64,000 bases of DNA from Mesosutterella faecium (GCF_022809315.2 NZ_JAKZJU020000002.1:62001-126000); one strand, 5' to 3'; shown: positions 43,140 to 52,002, counted from the stretch's first letter. Notes: generated by a model not told the origin, from the letters alone. A program made the numbers and translations.

Positions 43140-43478
43140 GCCGACAGATAGGATACTTGCTTGATAGTTAATTCTAATTAACTGATAATAAAACAAAATT
43201 AAGAAAACCTCTCCTTAAAACAGCCCGGAAATGAATTCATTTCCCACTCTGTTTCCCTCATTTGTACAGAAAAACACATGAAACGAAAAGATTATCTTGC
43301 ACAACTAATTGATTTTTAAAGATTTGCAATCGGCATACATTCAATTCAAGCTGCCAGATACATAAAACAGGCCGGAAATGAAGTTATTTCCATAGCCATT
43401 TTGGCGATGTAATATCTAATATTTACTTTAAATTCATCTAATTAAGAATATCTATCAAACAATATACCTAATTGTTGC
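43140..43478 (-). repeat. family A long repeat, copy R5
   Basis: This 339 bp copy is full length. Its cargo 4 side ends the frame with the repeat-encoded PTDRILA and a stop. Confidence 0.92.
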
Positions 43479-43479
43479 C

Positions 43480-43686
43480 AGGGCGGCCGTCTGGGGTGAT
43501 CTCACGACCCGGGCCGAGAGCCGGGCAAGGCTGATTGACTATACTCCGTCGGAAGTCATGCCGGCCCTCGTTCTGGCCTACGACTACTACGGGGACGCCA
43601 CCCGGGACTCTGAGATCGTGGAGCGCAATAACATCCGGCGTCCGGCCTTTGTACCGGCCAGGGCGCTGAAACTTTTGAGCACATAA
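43480..43686 (+). pseudogene. Mu-like DNA circularisation protein (gpN) C-terminus (cargo 5)
   Basis: The plus-strand frame reads AVWGDLTTRAESRARLIDYT, then LVLAYDYYGDATRDSEIVER, NNIRRPAFVPARALKLLS and a stop at 43684-43686. The pattern DATRxxExVxRNxIRxPxFVPAxxxLxVL is the usual C-terminus of Mu-like gpN/DNA circulation proteins. The 5' end is cut by R5. The leader of secreted protein copy 3 overlaps its last codons, showing that the small gene lies directly after gene N in this phage type. Confidence 0.65.
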
Positions 43687-43739
43687 TTTTTCAGTCTTTT
43701 CCGCCCCTCGGGACTAATATATTTCTGAGGGGAAAGAAG
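43668..43739 (+). promoter_or_regulatory. conserved leader with two hairpins, copy 3
   Basis: As at 15831-15904. CTGAAA pairs with TTTCAG, and CCCCTC with GAGGGG. Here the second possible ribosome binding site reads GAAG rather than GGAG, so GAGGGG in the hairpin arm is the only good site. Confidence 0.55.
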
Positions 43740-44042
43740 ATGGCCATGAAAAAGCTGCTTGTTTTGCTGATGTGCTTTGCCGCAGCGGTGCCTGCGTTAG
43801 CGGCTGACCAGATCAAATTCGATAAAAACGGCATTTATGTTTCTCCGAGCGGTTGGGTTGTACGGGCCTTAAAGCCAGAAAAAATCAAATTAACTGAGCT
43901 CGATAAAGAAACGTCAGCGCCGCAGGAAAAAGAATCGAGTCCAACGGATTACACGGTTCTTAACCGGGATGGGGATCGGTACAGACTTTGGGATTCTCGC
44001 CGCGGCATAATATATGATTGCGACAAAAACGGCTGCAGGTGA
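43740..44042 (+). CDS. small secreted protein, copy 3 of 3
   Basis: This 100-residue protein is nearly identical to copy 2 (28530-28832). Signal peptide MAMKKLLVLLMCFAAAVPAL cleaves after ALA. The mature part is DQIKFDKNGIYVSPSGWVVR through RRGIIYDCDKNGCR. It has the same leader and terminator as the other copies. It lies between repeats R5 and R6, downstream of the gpN C-terminus. It is intact, unlike most cargo in this array, and is probably a phage moron-type gene exported by the host Sec system. Confidence 0.72.
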   Translation: MAMKKLLVLLMCFAAAVPALAADQIKFDKNGIYVSPSGWVVRALKPEKIKLTELDKETSAPQEKESSPTDYTVLNRDGDRYRLWDSRRGIIYDCDKNGCR

Positions 44043-44060
44043 AATAAAAATTTAGCTTAC

Positions 44061-44093
44061 GGAGCGCTCTGGAAACAGGGCGCTTTTTTATTA
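44061..44093 (+). terminator. terminator of secreted protein copy 3
   Basis: AGCGCTCT pairs with AGGGCGCT around GGAAAC and is followed by TTTTTTA. Repeat R6 starts two bases later. Confidence 0.85.
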
Positions 44094-44094
44094 T

Positions 44095-44433
44095 GCCGAC
44101 AGATAGGATACTTGCTTGATAGTTAATTCTAATTAACTGATAATAAAACAAAATTAAGAAAACCTCTCCTTAAAACATCCCGGAAATAAATTCATTTCCC
44201 ACTCTGTTTCCCTCATTTGTACAGGAAAACACATGAAACGAAAAGATTATCTTGCACAACTAATTGATTTTTAAAGATTTGCAATCGGCATACGTTCAAT
44301 TCAAGCTGCCAGATACATAAAACAGGCCGGAAATGAAGTTATTTCCATAGCCATTTTGGCGATGTAATATCTAATATTTACTTTAAATTCATCTAATTAA
44401 GAATATCTATCAAACAATATACCTAGTTGTTGC
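44095..44433 (-). repeat. family A long repeat, copy R6
   Basis: This 339 bp copy is full length. Its right edge (44433) lies inside a MerR-family gene, marking the end of the array. Confidence 0.92.
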
Positions 44434-44901
44434 CCTCATCTTGTAATCCCGGTCCCGCCCGAAAGTATAAAGACTGTGAATCGGAGGACGGACGACATCT
44501 TCGACGACCCCGTCGCACAACGCGCATTTGGACAGGAACGACTCCACTTCCCGCAGCCGTTCAAGCCGTATGGAAAGTTCCTTTATTTTCTTCTCGATGT
44601 CCTTTCCGCACTCCTTGAGTGCTTCAAGCTGGCCGCGGTACGAAACTCCCTTTAAGGCCTTGATGTGGGAAAGTGAAAAGCCGAGGCTGCGCATCACCCG
44701 GGCATCTGCCACCCTGAGGGCATCGTGCGAGCCATAGCAGCGATAACCGTTTGCCGGATTCACGGACAGATGAAGCAATCCGATGTCCGTATAGTGCCGG
44801 ATCACTTCGAGCCCGACCCCAAGGGCTGAGGAGATTTGCTTAACTGTCTGCATGAAGCGGGATAAATCAGTAGAAAAGCTAAGCTTCACATTTTCGGGCA
44901 T
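44410..44901 (-). pseudogene. MerR family regulator, truncated by repeat R6
   Basis: The minus-strand gene encodes a MerR DNA-binding domain: VKQISSALGVGLEVIRHYTD, IGLLHLSVNPANGYRCYGSH, a HALRVADARVMRSLGFSLSH-like second helix pair, and the long coiled-coil (KECGKDIEKKIKELSIRLER). It stops just as the effector domain begins (IHSLYTFGRDRDYK), and the last residues come from R6 (MRATTRYIV). Typical full-length relatives are about 250-280 residues. The start may be ATG 44901 or ATG 44853. The missing C-terminal part is not seen on the far side of the array. Confidence 0.75.
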
Positions 44902-45225
44902 TTCGCCACCGAGGGTTAAAGAAAGCTCCGAAACAAACTGCCTCGTCCAGCCGTCCAGTCACAAATGATGTTAACGAGGATGGGCCAGCCGGTTTTTTAA
45001 GGCCAGGCCTACGGCTTTTTACCTCCCGTCTGAAACTTCCCCCTGAGGATAAAAACTGCCGCTTTGCAAGCGGCGGTATGAAACCCCGGGCCTGAGTCTT
45101 CGGGAGGCTAGGGGTCGTCTTTTTCCCTTAAGCCCGAGCTACCCAGACCGTCAGTGCTCTTTCAAAAATGACCGTTTGTAATATCAGTCAGAAATCACCG
45201 TTTTCTTCAGAAGCTGGGAAGCGCA
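44902..45225. other. intergenic region
   Basis: About 320 bases between MerR and the flavoprotein operon. Apart from a short CCGCTT/AAGCGG inverted repeat near 45060 I see no feature. Confidence 0.35.
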
Positions 45226-45267
45226 GGAAAAGTGCCGGCCGAAGCGGAGAGAGTACTCCGACCGGCA
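45226..45267 (-). terminator. terminator of the Tat-exported flavoprotein gene
   Basis: On the minus strand TGCCGG pairs with CCGGCA, with an inner CGGAG/CTCCG, and TTTTCC follows. It lies about 35 bases after the stop of the gene at 45300. Confidence 0.6.
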
Positions 45268-45299
45268 GATCCCGACTCTATCCTCTCCTGTTCCGGGAT

Positions 45300-46760
45300 T
45301 TAGGCCTTAGTGGCGGCTGAGCGGCCGGCGATTCTCCCGAAGGTGAAAATGTCGGCGATAGCGTTGCCGCCCACGCGGTTCGTCCCGTGGATACCTCCGG
45401 TCGTCTCGCCTGCTGCATAAAGACCCGGAATCACCCGAAGACGGCGGTCAATCACGCGGGCCTTCACGTCTATCAAAATGCCGCCCATCGTATGGTGAAC
45501 CGCCATGCTCGCGCGTCCCGCATAAAAAGGAGCCTTTTCGAGCTTCGTCATCACGGTTGGGCTCCGCCCCAGAGCGTCCTTCTTTTCATCGACTCCACGG
45601 TTATACTCCGCCACCGTCTTCTTGAAGACGTCGACCGGCACGCCCATCTTCTGCGCGAGTTCATCGAGCGTCTGGCACTTCCAGGCCTCGCCCGCTTTGA
45701 TCGAAGCCTCGCAGCGCAACTTCGGACCGCCGGGCATTTCATCCCAACCCTGCGAGTCAATCACAACAAAGGAGACGGGGTCAGGCTGTGCAAGGAAGGC
45801 GTCGCGAAGCACGTCCCGGCGGCGGTCCTCCGCCACAAAGCGCTTGCCGGCCTTGTTCACGAATATGAACCGTTTCACCACATTGAAGAAGGCCGAACGG
45901 GTCTTGTCGCCCAGCGGGGCGCCCGGGATGCACTGGATGTAGTCCATCCCCACGGTCTGAGCCCCGACATCCTCGGCATAGTCGATCATCTCGCCTGTGG
46001 CCCCAGGCTGATTGGTGGTCGTGAGGTTACGCATCCTGGGATCGTAGATGGAGCGCTTTGCGACATTTGCGCCAAAGCCTCCGGAGGCGATCACGACTCC
46101 GCAGCGGGCTTCAATGCGCTCTGGCCGCCCGTTGACCTTCGCCTCGACGCCAAGCACCCGGCCCGAAAGCTCCTTTTCACGCACGATCCCGGTCACCGGG
46201 GCGTTGGTGATAATTTTGACGCCCAGCTTCTCAGCGCGGGCCGAAAGAGCCTCGATATAGGCCATTCCGGCAGCTTTTTCCGGCACATGAGCCCGAGGAT
46301 AAAGGCCACCATAGATCTGGTAGACATAGGGCTTGAACTTCACGCCGAGGCTCTCGAGCCAGTGCAGGCTCTCCAAAGCATGGCTCGTTAGCTCATTCAC
46401 CAGCTGCGGATTGGCTCGACCGTCGCCTGCGGCCAGTGTTTGCTGCGCGTGTTTTGCGGGGCTGTCCTCGACGCCCAGTTTCTTCTGCAGAACCGGATCG
46501 GCTGCGTTGTAACCGCCGCCAGAAATAATGGTGTTTCCGCCAATAATGCCGAGTTTTTCAAGCACGAGAACCTTTTTGCCGGCTTCGGCAGCCGTGACAG
46601 CCGCCGCAAGGCCCGCTCCTCCTGCTCCAACCACCACGACATCACAGCTTTGCGTCCAGCGCGAGGACTTTCTCTGCGCGGCGTTTGCCGCACCGCTTCC
46701 CAAGGCCGCCATCGCAGCTGCTGCTGCACCAAGGAAATCTCTTCTTTGTATTCCACTCAT
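45300..46760 (-). CDS. Tat-exported FAD flavoprotein, fumarate reductase/flavocytochrome c-like
   Basis: This 486-residue periplasmic reductase has a twin-arginine signal (MSGIQRRDFLGAAAAAMAAL). It has the FAD-binding VVVVGAGGAGLAAAVTAAEA, GNTIISGGGYNAADP, and an active-site region ending HHTMGGILIDVKARV and GIHGTNRVGGNAIADIFTFG with the catalytic Arg. No CxxCH haem motif is present, so electrons must come from a separate cytochrome. Substrates of this group include fumarate and related organic acids. ATG 46760 follows GGAAAAGAA. A divergent LysR gene begins 129 bases upstream and probably controls it. Confidence 0.85.
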   Translation of the reverse strand: MSGIQRRDFLGAAAAAMAALGSGAANAAQRKSSRWTQSCDVVVVGAGGAGLAAAVTAAEAGKKVLVLEKLGIIGGNTIISGGGYNAADPVLQKKLGVEDSPAKHAQQTLAAGDGRANPQLVNELTSHALESLHWLESLGVKFKPYVYQIYGGLYPRAHVPEKAAGMAYIEALSARAEKLGVKIITNAPVTGIVREKELSGRVLGVEAKVNGRPERIEARCGVVIASGGFGANVAKRSIYDPRMRNLTTTNQPGATGEMIDYAEDVGAQTVGMDYIQCIPGAPLGDKTRSAFFNVVKRFIFVNKAGKRFVAEDRRRDVLRDAFLAQPDPVSFVVIDSQGWDEMPGGPKLRCEASIKAGEAWKCQTLDELAQKMGVPVDVFKKTVAEYNRGVDEKKDALGRSPTVMTKLEKAPFYAGRASMAVHHTMGGILIDVKARVIDRRLRVIPGLYAAGETTGGIHGTNRVGGNAIADIFTFGRIAGRSAATKA

Positions 46761-46888
46761 TTCTTTTCCTTCAATCCTTTGAAGCCACAGGCCAAATCCC
46801 CTGCATGGATTGATTTTATCCGCCGAAAGTATTAAATTCAATTAACATTTTTCTATCTATTAATAAATAATATTTAACTATTTATTCC

Positions 46889-47830
46889 ATGGCCTCCGAT
46901 CTCCCTCATCTCAATCTCGAACAGCTTCGAATTTTCCAATGCCTCGCCACGGCGGGAAGCGTTTCCGGGGCCGCTCGGAGTCTCTGCGTGACCGGGCCTG
47001 CCGTTTCCTACGGCATCCGGCGGCTCGAAGAGCGTCTTGGCGTACGGCTTTTCCGCAGGGAGGGACGCTGCAATGTCCTGACGGAGGAAGGAAAAATCCT
47101 TTTACAGACCACCCGTGCCATGTTCTCCGAACTTGCTGCAGGACAAGCCCGACTCGATGCGTATCGGTCCGTTCAAAGCGGCACCGTACGATTCGGAGTA
47201 CCTGAGATGCTTATGCACCGGCTGATGCAGCCGGTGCTGCAGGAATTCCATGCGGACCATCCCGACGTAGGAATAGAGGTAAAAGCGGAAAACCATTTCA
47301 GCCGTTTGCTCGACGACCTCCGGAAGGGCTTAACGGAGTTCATGCTGGTCACGCTTCCCGACGGCTACAGCCCGGGCGAGGAATTCGAAGTCACCGAACT
47401 AGGTCGGTTTAGCTACAGCTTTGCCGCGAGCCGCAGTTTATTTCCTGAGCTTCAGCATCCGAATGTCCTTCTAGAGGAAATCGCAGCCTGCCCGCTCATC
47501 ACGCTAAACCAAGGGCACATCGCTCGTGAAGCACTGCACCGGGCATTTGAGGGAAAAGGAATCGCTTTTCAGCCTCCGTTTGAATGCGAGTCCATGTCGT
47601 TGATTGAGGACTTTACCCGCGCCGGGCTGGGGTTGGGCTTTGTGATCACCGGTTGCGTGGAAAGTCTGCCGGAAGATGAGGACGTGTTCGTGCTTCGAAT
47701 GGACCGGCCGCTAGTCGAGGGCTCACTCGTTCTCGTGCGCCTCAAAGGCCGCGGATTGTCCCTGGCGTCTAAAGTGTTCCTGAGCGTTCTGGAAGCGTCC
47801 AGGTCCAGCCGTTCGGATTCTGGCACCTAA
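46889..47830 (+). CDS. LysR family transcriptional regulator
   Basis: This 313-residue protein has the LysR winged helix at its N-terminus (LEQLRIFQCLATAGSVSGAA, AVSYGIRRLEERLGVRLFRR) and a two-lobed effector domain (VRFGVPEMLMHRLMQPVLQE to AGLGLGFVITGCVESLPEDE). It is divergent from the Tat-exported flavoprotein gene across 128 AT-rich bases, the usual layout in which LysR regulates its neighbour in response to a substrate. Confidence 0.88.
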   Translation: MASDLPHLNLEQLRIFQCLATAGSVSGAARSLCVTGPAVSYGIRRLEERLGVRLFRREGRCNVLTEEGKILLQTTRAMFSELAAGQARLDAYRSVQSGTVRFGVPEMLMHRLMQPVLQEFHADHPDVGIEVKAENHFSRLLDDLRKGLTEFMLVTLPDGYSPGEEFEVTELGRFSYSFAASRSLFPELQHPNVLLEEIAACPLITLNQGHIAREALHRAFEGKGIAFQPPFECESMSLIEDFTRAGLGLGFVITGCVESLPEDEDVFVLRMDRPLVEGSLVLVRLKGRGLSLASKVFLSVLEASRSSRSDSGT

Positions 47831-48666
47831 AAATTAAATGTGCTTAAAATACCTTATTTTCTAATTAATTTCTCTCAGCATCCCCCCTTTTTTGAATCTA
47901 TTGTTATTGGTTCAAATTAAACACAACTCAATCTGCAGCCATTTTGCATAGGATTACCAGTTCGTTCACAACCTCTAACCCGGGTTTTTTATGAACGATA
48001 AGAAATTAATGAGATCTTTTAAAATAAATTCAATGAGGTATAAGAAAAAAAGGTTCTTCATGGTATACCGGGAAAAGTTGGTACCCACAGCCCTGATTTC
48101 AACACAGCGGCATAGTCTGGAAGGCTTCTCCATGGAGACAGGTTCCTTCCGGGGAAAATTGACTTGATTTTCAGTACAAAATACTCAAAGTCTCTGAAGC
48201 CGTATGCCATTCGCTTGAGCACTTTGATCGCATTGTTCGCTCCTTCAAGGGGGCCGGTACTCCGTTTGAATTTCCCGGCATTGACAATGCCTTCTGCGCG
48301 GCGGCGCCCCGTCTGTTTTCGACCGGTCCGGTAACAATGCCCTGCGGCTCGCCGCTCGCGCCCAGCTTATCTCCACGACGATAAGCCGCTTCTAAAAAGG
48401 CTCACAGAGCTTTGCTAAAGCATGTCTTCGGGTTGCTGGCTCAACTGCAGGAGACACGCAGCGAAGCCACCCTTTCAGAACTATTGATCAACCTCTGAGG
48501 AACAGGGAAAAGGCGCCTTCCAGATCAAAATGCAGAAGGCCCGGCGCGGCTTCCTTCCCCTGATGAAACGGAGTCCGACCGGAAGCAACCGCCCGGTCAA
48601 CAGGAACCTTTTCTGCCCCTTTCAGAGCAGGCATGGATCCTGTCGTCGGCCAGTTTTGAGAAGCTG
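47831..48666. other. intergenic region with IS remnant
   Basis: About 840 bases. AT-rich from 47831 to 48070 with no clear gene. A transposase remnant lies at 48136-48290 and is listed separately. 48300-48660 shows scattered coding-like stretches too short to assign. Confidence 0.45.
48136..48290 (-). pseudogene. ISL3-family transposase fragment
   Basis: The minus strand reads AGKFKRSTGPLEGANNAIKV, then LKRMAYGFRDFEYFVLKIKS. This matches the conserved end of ISL3-family transposases (xxGPLEGxNNKIKxIKRxAYGFRxxxYFxLxI). Nothing else of the element remains. Confidence 0.7.
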
Positions 48667-51600
48667 TCAGAAAAAACGGTACACGATGTTCATATTACCG
48701 CCCGCACCGCGATGCTGCCCTGCGTACGCATGAGCGGCGAGATCCAGAACCCACGGGCCTTTCGTCCATTTTCCTCCCACCTCGAAGCGTGCGCTGCTGC
48801 CTCGTATGTCAGCATTCCGGATGGGGACTTCGTCAGCCAGACCCGAAGCCTTTCCGTCGAATTCGTACTCATAGGCCAAACCGGCGAAATACAGACTGTC
48901 GCGGCCGGCATGATTCCATTGTCCGCCGAGGCGCAGCAGGCTGCTGTTTGCTCCATCCAGCCGATAAGTGCCTGCGGCACGGAAAACATCGCTGCCAAGA
49001 TGAGTATAAAAATAGCGCCCGTATAGGTCGACGCTGTCGTCTCGGGCCACCTCCAGAGTTTTGCCCAGGCCGAAGTGAAAAGCCCAGTAACGGCTGTGCG
49101 TATTGTAGTCATAGCCGTTTCCTTCCCCATCCACAAGAGCATGACGGGACTTGTTCTTCAGCCGGCCTGTGCGCAGAGAACCCTCTGTGAAAATCTGGTT
49201 CTCCCACCGGTGCTGGCCGAAGAGACCCGCACCGCTGTAGTCGATTTTTCCGTGCCCGCTGCGACCCGCGTCGTAACTGTGATAGTTTCCATGGCCGTAA
49301 TCAAAAAACAACGCGCAGATGCCCTCGCCGCCTCGGGCAGTCGCAAAACGAACCCCCAGACCGGCATGCCCGTTGTACAAGTCGGTTCTTAAATGGCTAC
49401 CGGTGTCATAGCGGTTCGCGCCGCCCATGGAAGAAACAAAGCCATACAAAGCGTTCTTCTCGTCCCTGGCAGCTCTGAGGTCCCGGACCACCAGGTCGCT
49501 GCCCTCGATCAGTGCAGTCAGACCCGCCTCGTGCCCCATCACGGTCATGTGAGTCTGCTTCTGGGGCTGGGGCTTGGAGAATGTATCCTTCAGGTCGATC
49601 GAATACTGAATATTCCCATTCTGAAGATAGGCCCTGCCGCTGCCCTCAAGCGTCGTTCCGACAGTGTATTTTAGGGACTCTCCGCTCAGGCTTTTTTCCG
49701 TCAGGTTCTCAGCCCGGCCGTTGGCATCGAGCAACGTCATGGTGTTCGTACCTTCCTTCAGATCCGAGAGGGATTTAAACATAAGGCCGGAGGTTTCAAT
49801 TCTTGCCTCTGCGAAGTCGTAAGTCACATCCCGTTCCAGGGTGAGGGGAGTCTTTCCCCACTCGATGTTGCCAAACGAAACGGAGTTCACCTTCACGTCG
49901 CCAGTTTTAAGAACGATGTTGCCGTTTAAAGTGGTTCCCTTTCCGAGGAAGCTGCCGGACAAAACGGCTCCCTCCTTTCCCAGAGTGTAGGCGAAAGCCA
50001 CGCCCCGTCCGCCGTTTCCGTCCTCGAGAGTCACGTTTTTGTCAGGACCCGCGTCGCTGTACTGCGTTACGGCGTCATCGACCAGGATGGTTTCGCTGTC
50101 AGGTCTGGCCGGCGAGGCCTGATCAAACGACAGACGGCTGATATCCACCGTTGTCTGGGTCAGATCCATAGCCTGCTTTACCTGAAGCATGGTTTTGCCC
50201 CACTGTCCTTCATGGAGCTCCATGCGGTCAAAGAAAGCTACGCTGTTGACCATATTGCCTTCCGGATTGTCCCATACTGCCGCCGCGGAACCGTTGTACC
50301 CGATGCGCAGGGTATTACCGGACCCCCGGGGCTTTGTCCCTCCGGCAGACAAGGCGCCATAGATATCAGCGTCACTCAGATCGGCTGTGCCCGTGATGTT
50401 GACGGAGTTATCGTTTGCCGAGCCGCTCGAACTGTACGCGGCAATCACAACAGAACGATTCTTCAGTTCGGGAACCGGCACCAAATTCTCAGATTCCGTG
50501 ATATTGCGAGCTTCAAGCGCTTCCCGGGCAGCGTCAAAGCGGACTGCGGACTGACCTCCGATCGTGACCGTATTGCCGGAAGCGTCTCCCTCGGCCAGCC
50601 CGCCAACCACGATACCGGCCGTGCTGTCTGTGACGTCGACGGAATTGCCCCGGGCATTCCCCGTGCTGAGGGCTGCGCTGCCGAAGAGAGCGACGGAGCC
50701 TCCCAGCAGATGCAGAGAATTGGCAAAAGCCGAAGCCTCAGAGGAACTCCCGCTCATGGTCACTGTGAGAGCTGCCCCGGCAAAGCCTGACTCCAGGCTC
50801 ACCTGATTTCCGGAAAGTTCGACTGCCGACAGCCCCTGATCGCTTAGCTCCACGCCCACGGCAAAAGCTGCCTGACTGCCTCCGGAAAGTGAAAGCTGGT
50901 TGTCCTCGGCACGGATGGCGGTCTTTTGTGCAGAGCGATTATTCTGAATTACGACCGCCGTGGCGCCCGCTTCTGCGCGACTTGCGCCAGAAAGAAAGAC
51001 CGCATTTTGTTTCGCGTTGAGCTCTGAGGCCGAGTCAGACCCGTAAAGGTATTCGCCGATCGCCGAGCCCTTGGCAACCGAACCTTGATCCAGGATCAGG
51101 GTATTTTTATTGAAATTTTCCTTTGCGCCGTATACATAGTCTTGAATCAGATAGCTCCCAACGGTGCTCCCGGCAAAGGACAGCCGGTTTCCTTCTGAAA
51201 CGGCCGAATCCGCCTCATAGATGTTCGAGCCGAACACAGTGCTCTGGATTTCCGCGCTGGAAAATTCCGCCGTATTTTGCGACAGGACGAGGCTGCTGGA
51301 TTTCCCGTACCTCTGATAAGTTCCGGAATAGGAACCCACCGTACTTGAGCTGACGGCGACCGTATTGCCAGAGATTACATTCTCGCTTTCTTCATGGGGC
51401 GAGTACAAATGAATATGAGTGAGCTCGCCGATCCTGCTGGAGTCCACAACCAAAGCGTTTTTCTTGGCAGTAAATGAAGAACGGTCACGTCCGTTGCTGT
51501 TGTCCGTAATGTCGTAAACCGACACGACCTCCCCTGCCTGGGTGTTGCGGATCGTCAGGACATTGTCCCCCGCAGTCACACGGCCCATGGAGCCAGCGTC

Positions 51601-52002
51601 CTCCGCTGCGCCAAAAGATGGCTCGACATAAACGCCAAAAACCGTCCCGACCCGACTCGTCTTCTCCTCCCTAGTCCCGATTTCCAGAGCATTGCGGAGC
51701 AGAGACACGCTGCCTGAAGGACTTTTGCTCTGGGTCTCCACCCGAACGCCCTCCACCAGCGATGCGCTGTCGTGGTCATAAACGTAAAACCGGTTGTCAG
51801 CGGCCTGCACCCCCCCAGTCGGGTCCACCGGATCACGGGAGGTCACACCGATCAGCGTCTCGCCTTCCCGTTCGCCCTGAGACACCGTGCTTGTGTTTCC
51901 GCTGAGGCTACTGCCGGCCGTAGCGGTCCCGGACAAGGCTGCGAACACCATTAAGAGCCCAATGCGGATTTTCCGTTTTTCCCCGATTTTTTTCATAATC
52001 AT
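48667..52002 (-). CDS. classical (type Va) autotransporter
   Basis: This 1111-residue protein has a signal sequence (KKIGEKRKIRIGLLMVFAAL, cleavage near residue 30) and a long passenger of beta-helix-like repeats rich in Asn/Ser/Gly (NTVAVSSSTVGSYSGTYQRY and similar). About 270 C-terminal residues form a 12-stranded barrel (RYWAFHFGLGKTLEVARDDS, RFEVGGKWTKGPWVLDLAAH) ending in YRFF. It should be secreted through its own barrel to the cell surface. ATG 52002 has AAGG upstream. It stands alone with no obvious operon partner. Confidence 0.88.
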   Translation of the reverse strand: MIMKKIGEKRKIRIGLLMVFAALSGTATAGSSLSGNTSTVSQGEREGETLIGVTSRDPVDPTGGVQAADNRFYVYDHDSASLVEGVRVETQSKSPSGSVSLLRNALEIGTREEKTSRVGTVFGVYVEPSFGAAEDAGSMGRVTAGDNVLTIRNTQAGEVVSVYDITDNSNGRDRSSFTAKKNALVVDSSRIGELTHIHLYSPHEESENVISGNTVAVSSSTVGSYSGTYQRYGKSSSLVLSQNTAEFSSAEIQSTVFGSNIYEADSAVSEGNRLSFAGSTVGSYLIQDYVYGAKENFNKNTLILDQGSVAKGSAIGEYLYGSDSASELNAKQNAVFLSGASRAEAGATAVVIQNNRSAQKTAIRAEDNQLSLSGGSQAAFAVGVELSDQGLSAVELSGNQVSLESGFAGAALTVTMSGSSSEASAFANSLHLLGGSVALFGSAALSTGNARGNSVDVTDSTAGIVVGGLAEGDASGNTVTIGGQSAVRFDAAREALEARNITESENLVPVPELKNRSVVIAAYSSSGSANDNSVNITGTADLSDADIYGALSAGGTKPRGSGNTLRIGYNGSAAAVWDNPEGNMVNSVAFFDRMELHEGQWGKTMLQVKQAMDLTQTTVDISRLSFDQASPARPDSETILVDDAVTQYSDAGPDKNVTLEDGNGGRGVAFAYTLGKEGAVLSGSFLGKGTTLNGNIVLKTGDVKVNSVSFGNIEWGKTPLTLERDVTYDFAEARIETSGLMFKSLSDLKEGTNTMTLLDANGRAENLTEKSLSGESLKYTVGTTLEGSGRAYLQNGNIQYSIDLKDTFSKPQPQKQTHMTVMGHEAGLTALIEGSDLVVRDLRAARDEKNALYGFVSSMGGANRYDTGSHLRTDLYNGHAGLGVRFATARGGEGICALFFDYGHGNYHSYDAGRSGHGKIDYSGAGLFGQHRWENQIFTEGSLRTGRLKNKSRHALVDGEGNGYDYNTHSRYWAFHFGLGKTLEVARDDSVDLYGRYFYTHLGSDVFRAAGTYRLDGANSSLLRLGGQWNHAGRDSLYFAGLAYEYEFDGKASGLADEVPIRNADIRGSSARFEVGGKWTKGPWVLDLAAHAYAGQHRGAGGNMNIVYRFF

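Noticed and set aside
37199-44433. Reading the family A array as a class 1-like integron with attC sites
   Set aside because: The repeats are about 339 bp, far longer than attC sites, show no paired GTTRRRY/RYYYAAC core sites at their ends, and no integron integrase is nearby. The cargos are cut-off fragments, not complete cassettes.
16313-44433. Calling the long repeats insertion sequences
   Set aside because: None encodes a transposase and no target duplication is visible at the edges. A MITE-like origin is possible but not shown, so they are listed as repeats.
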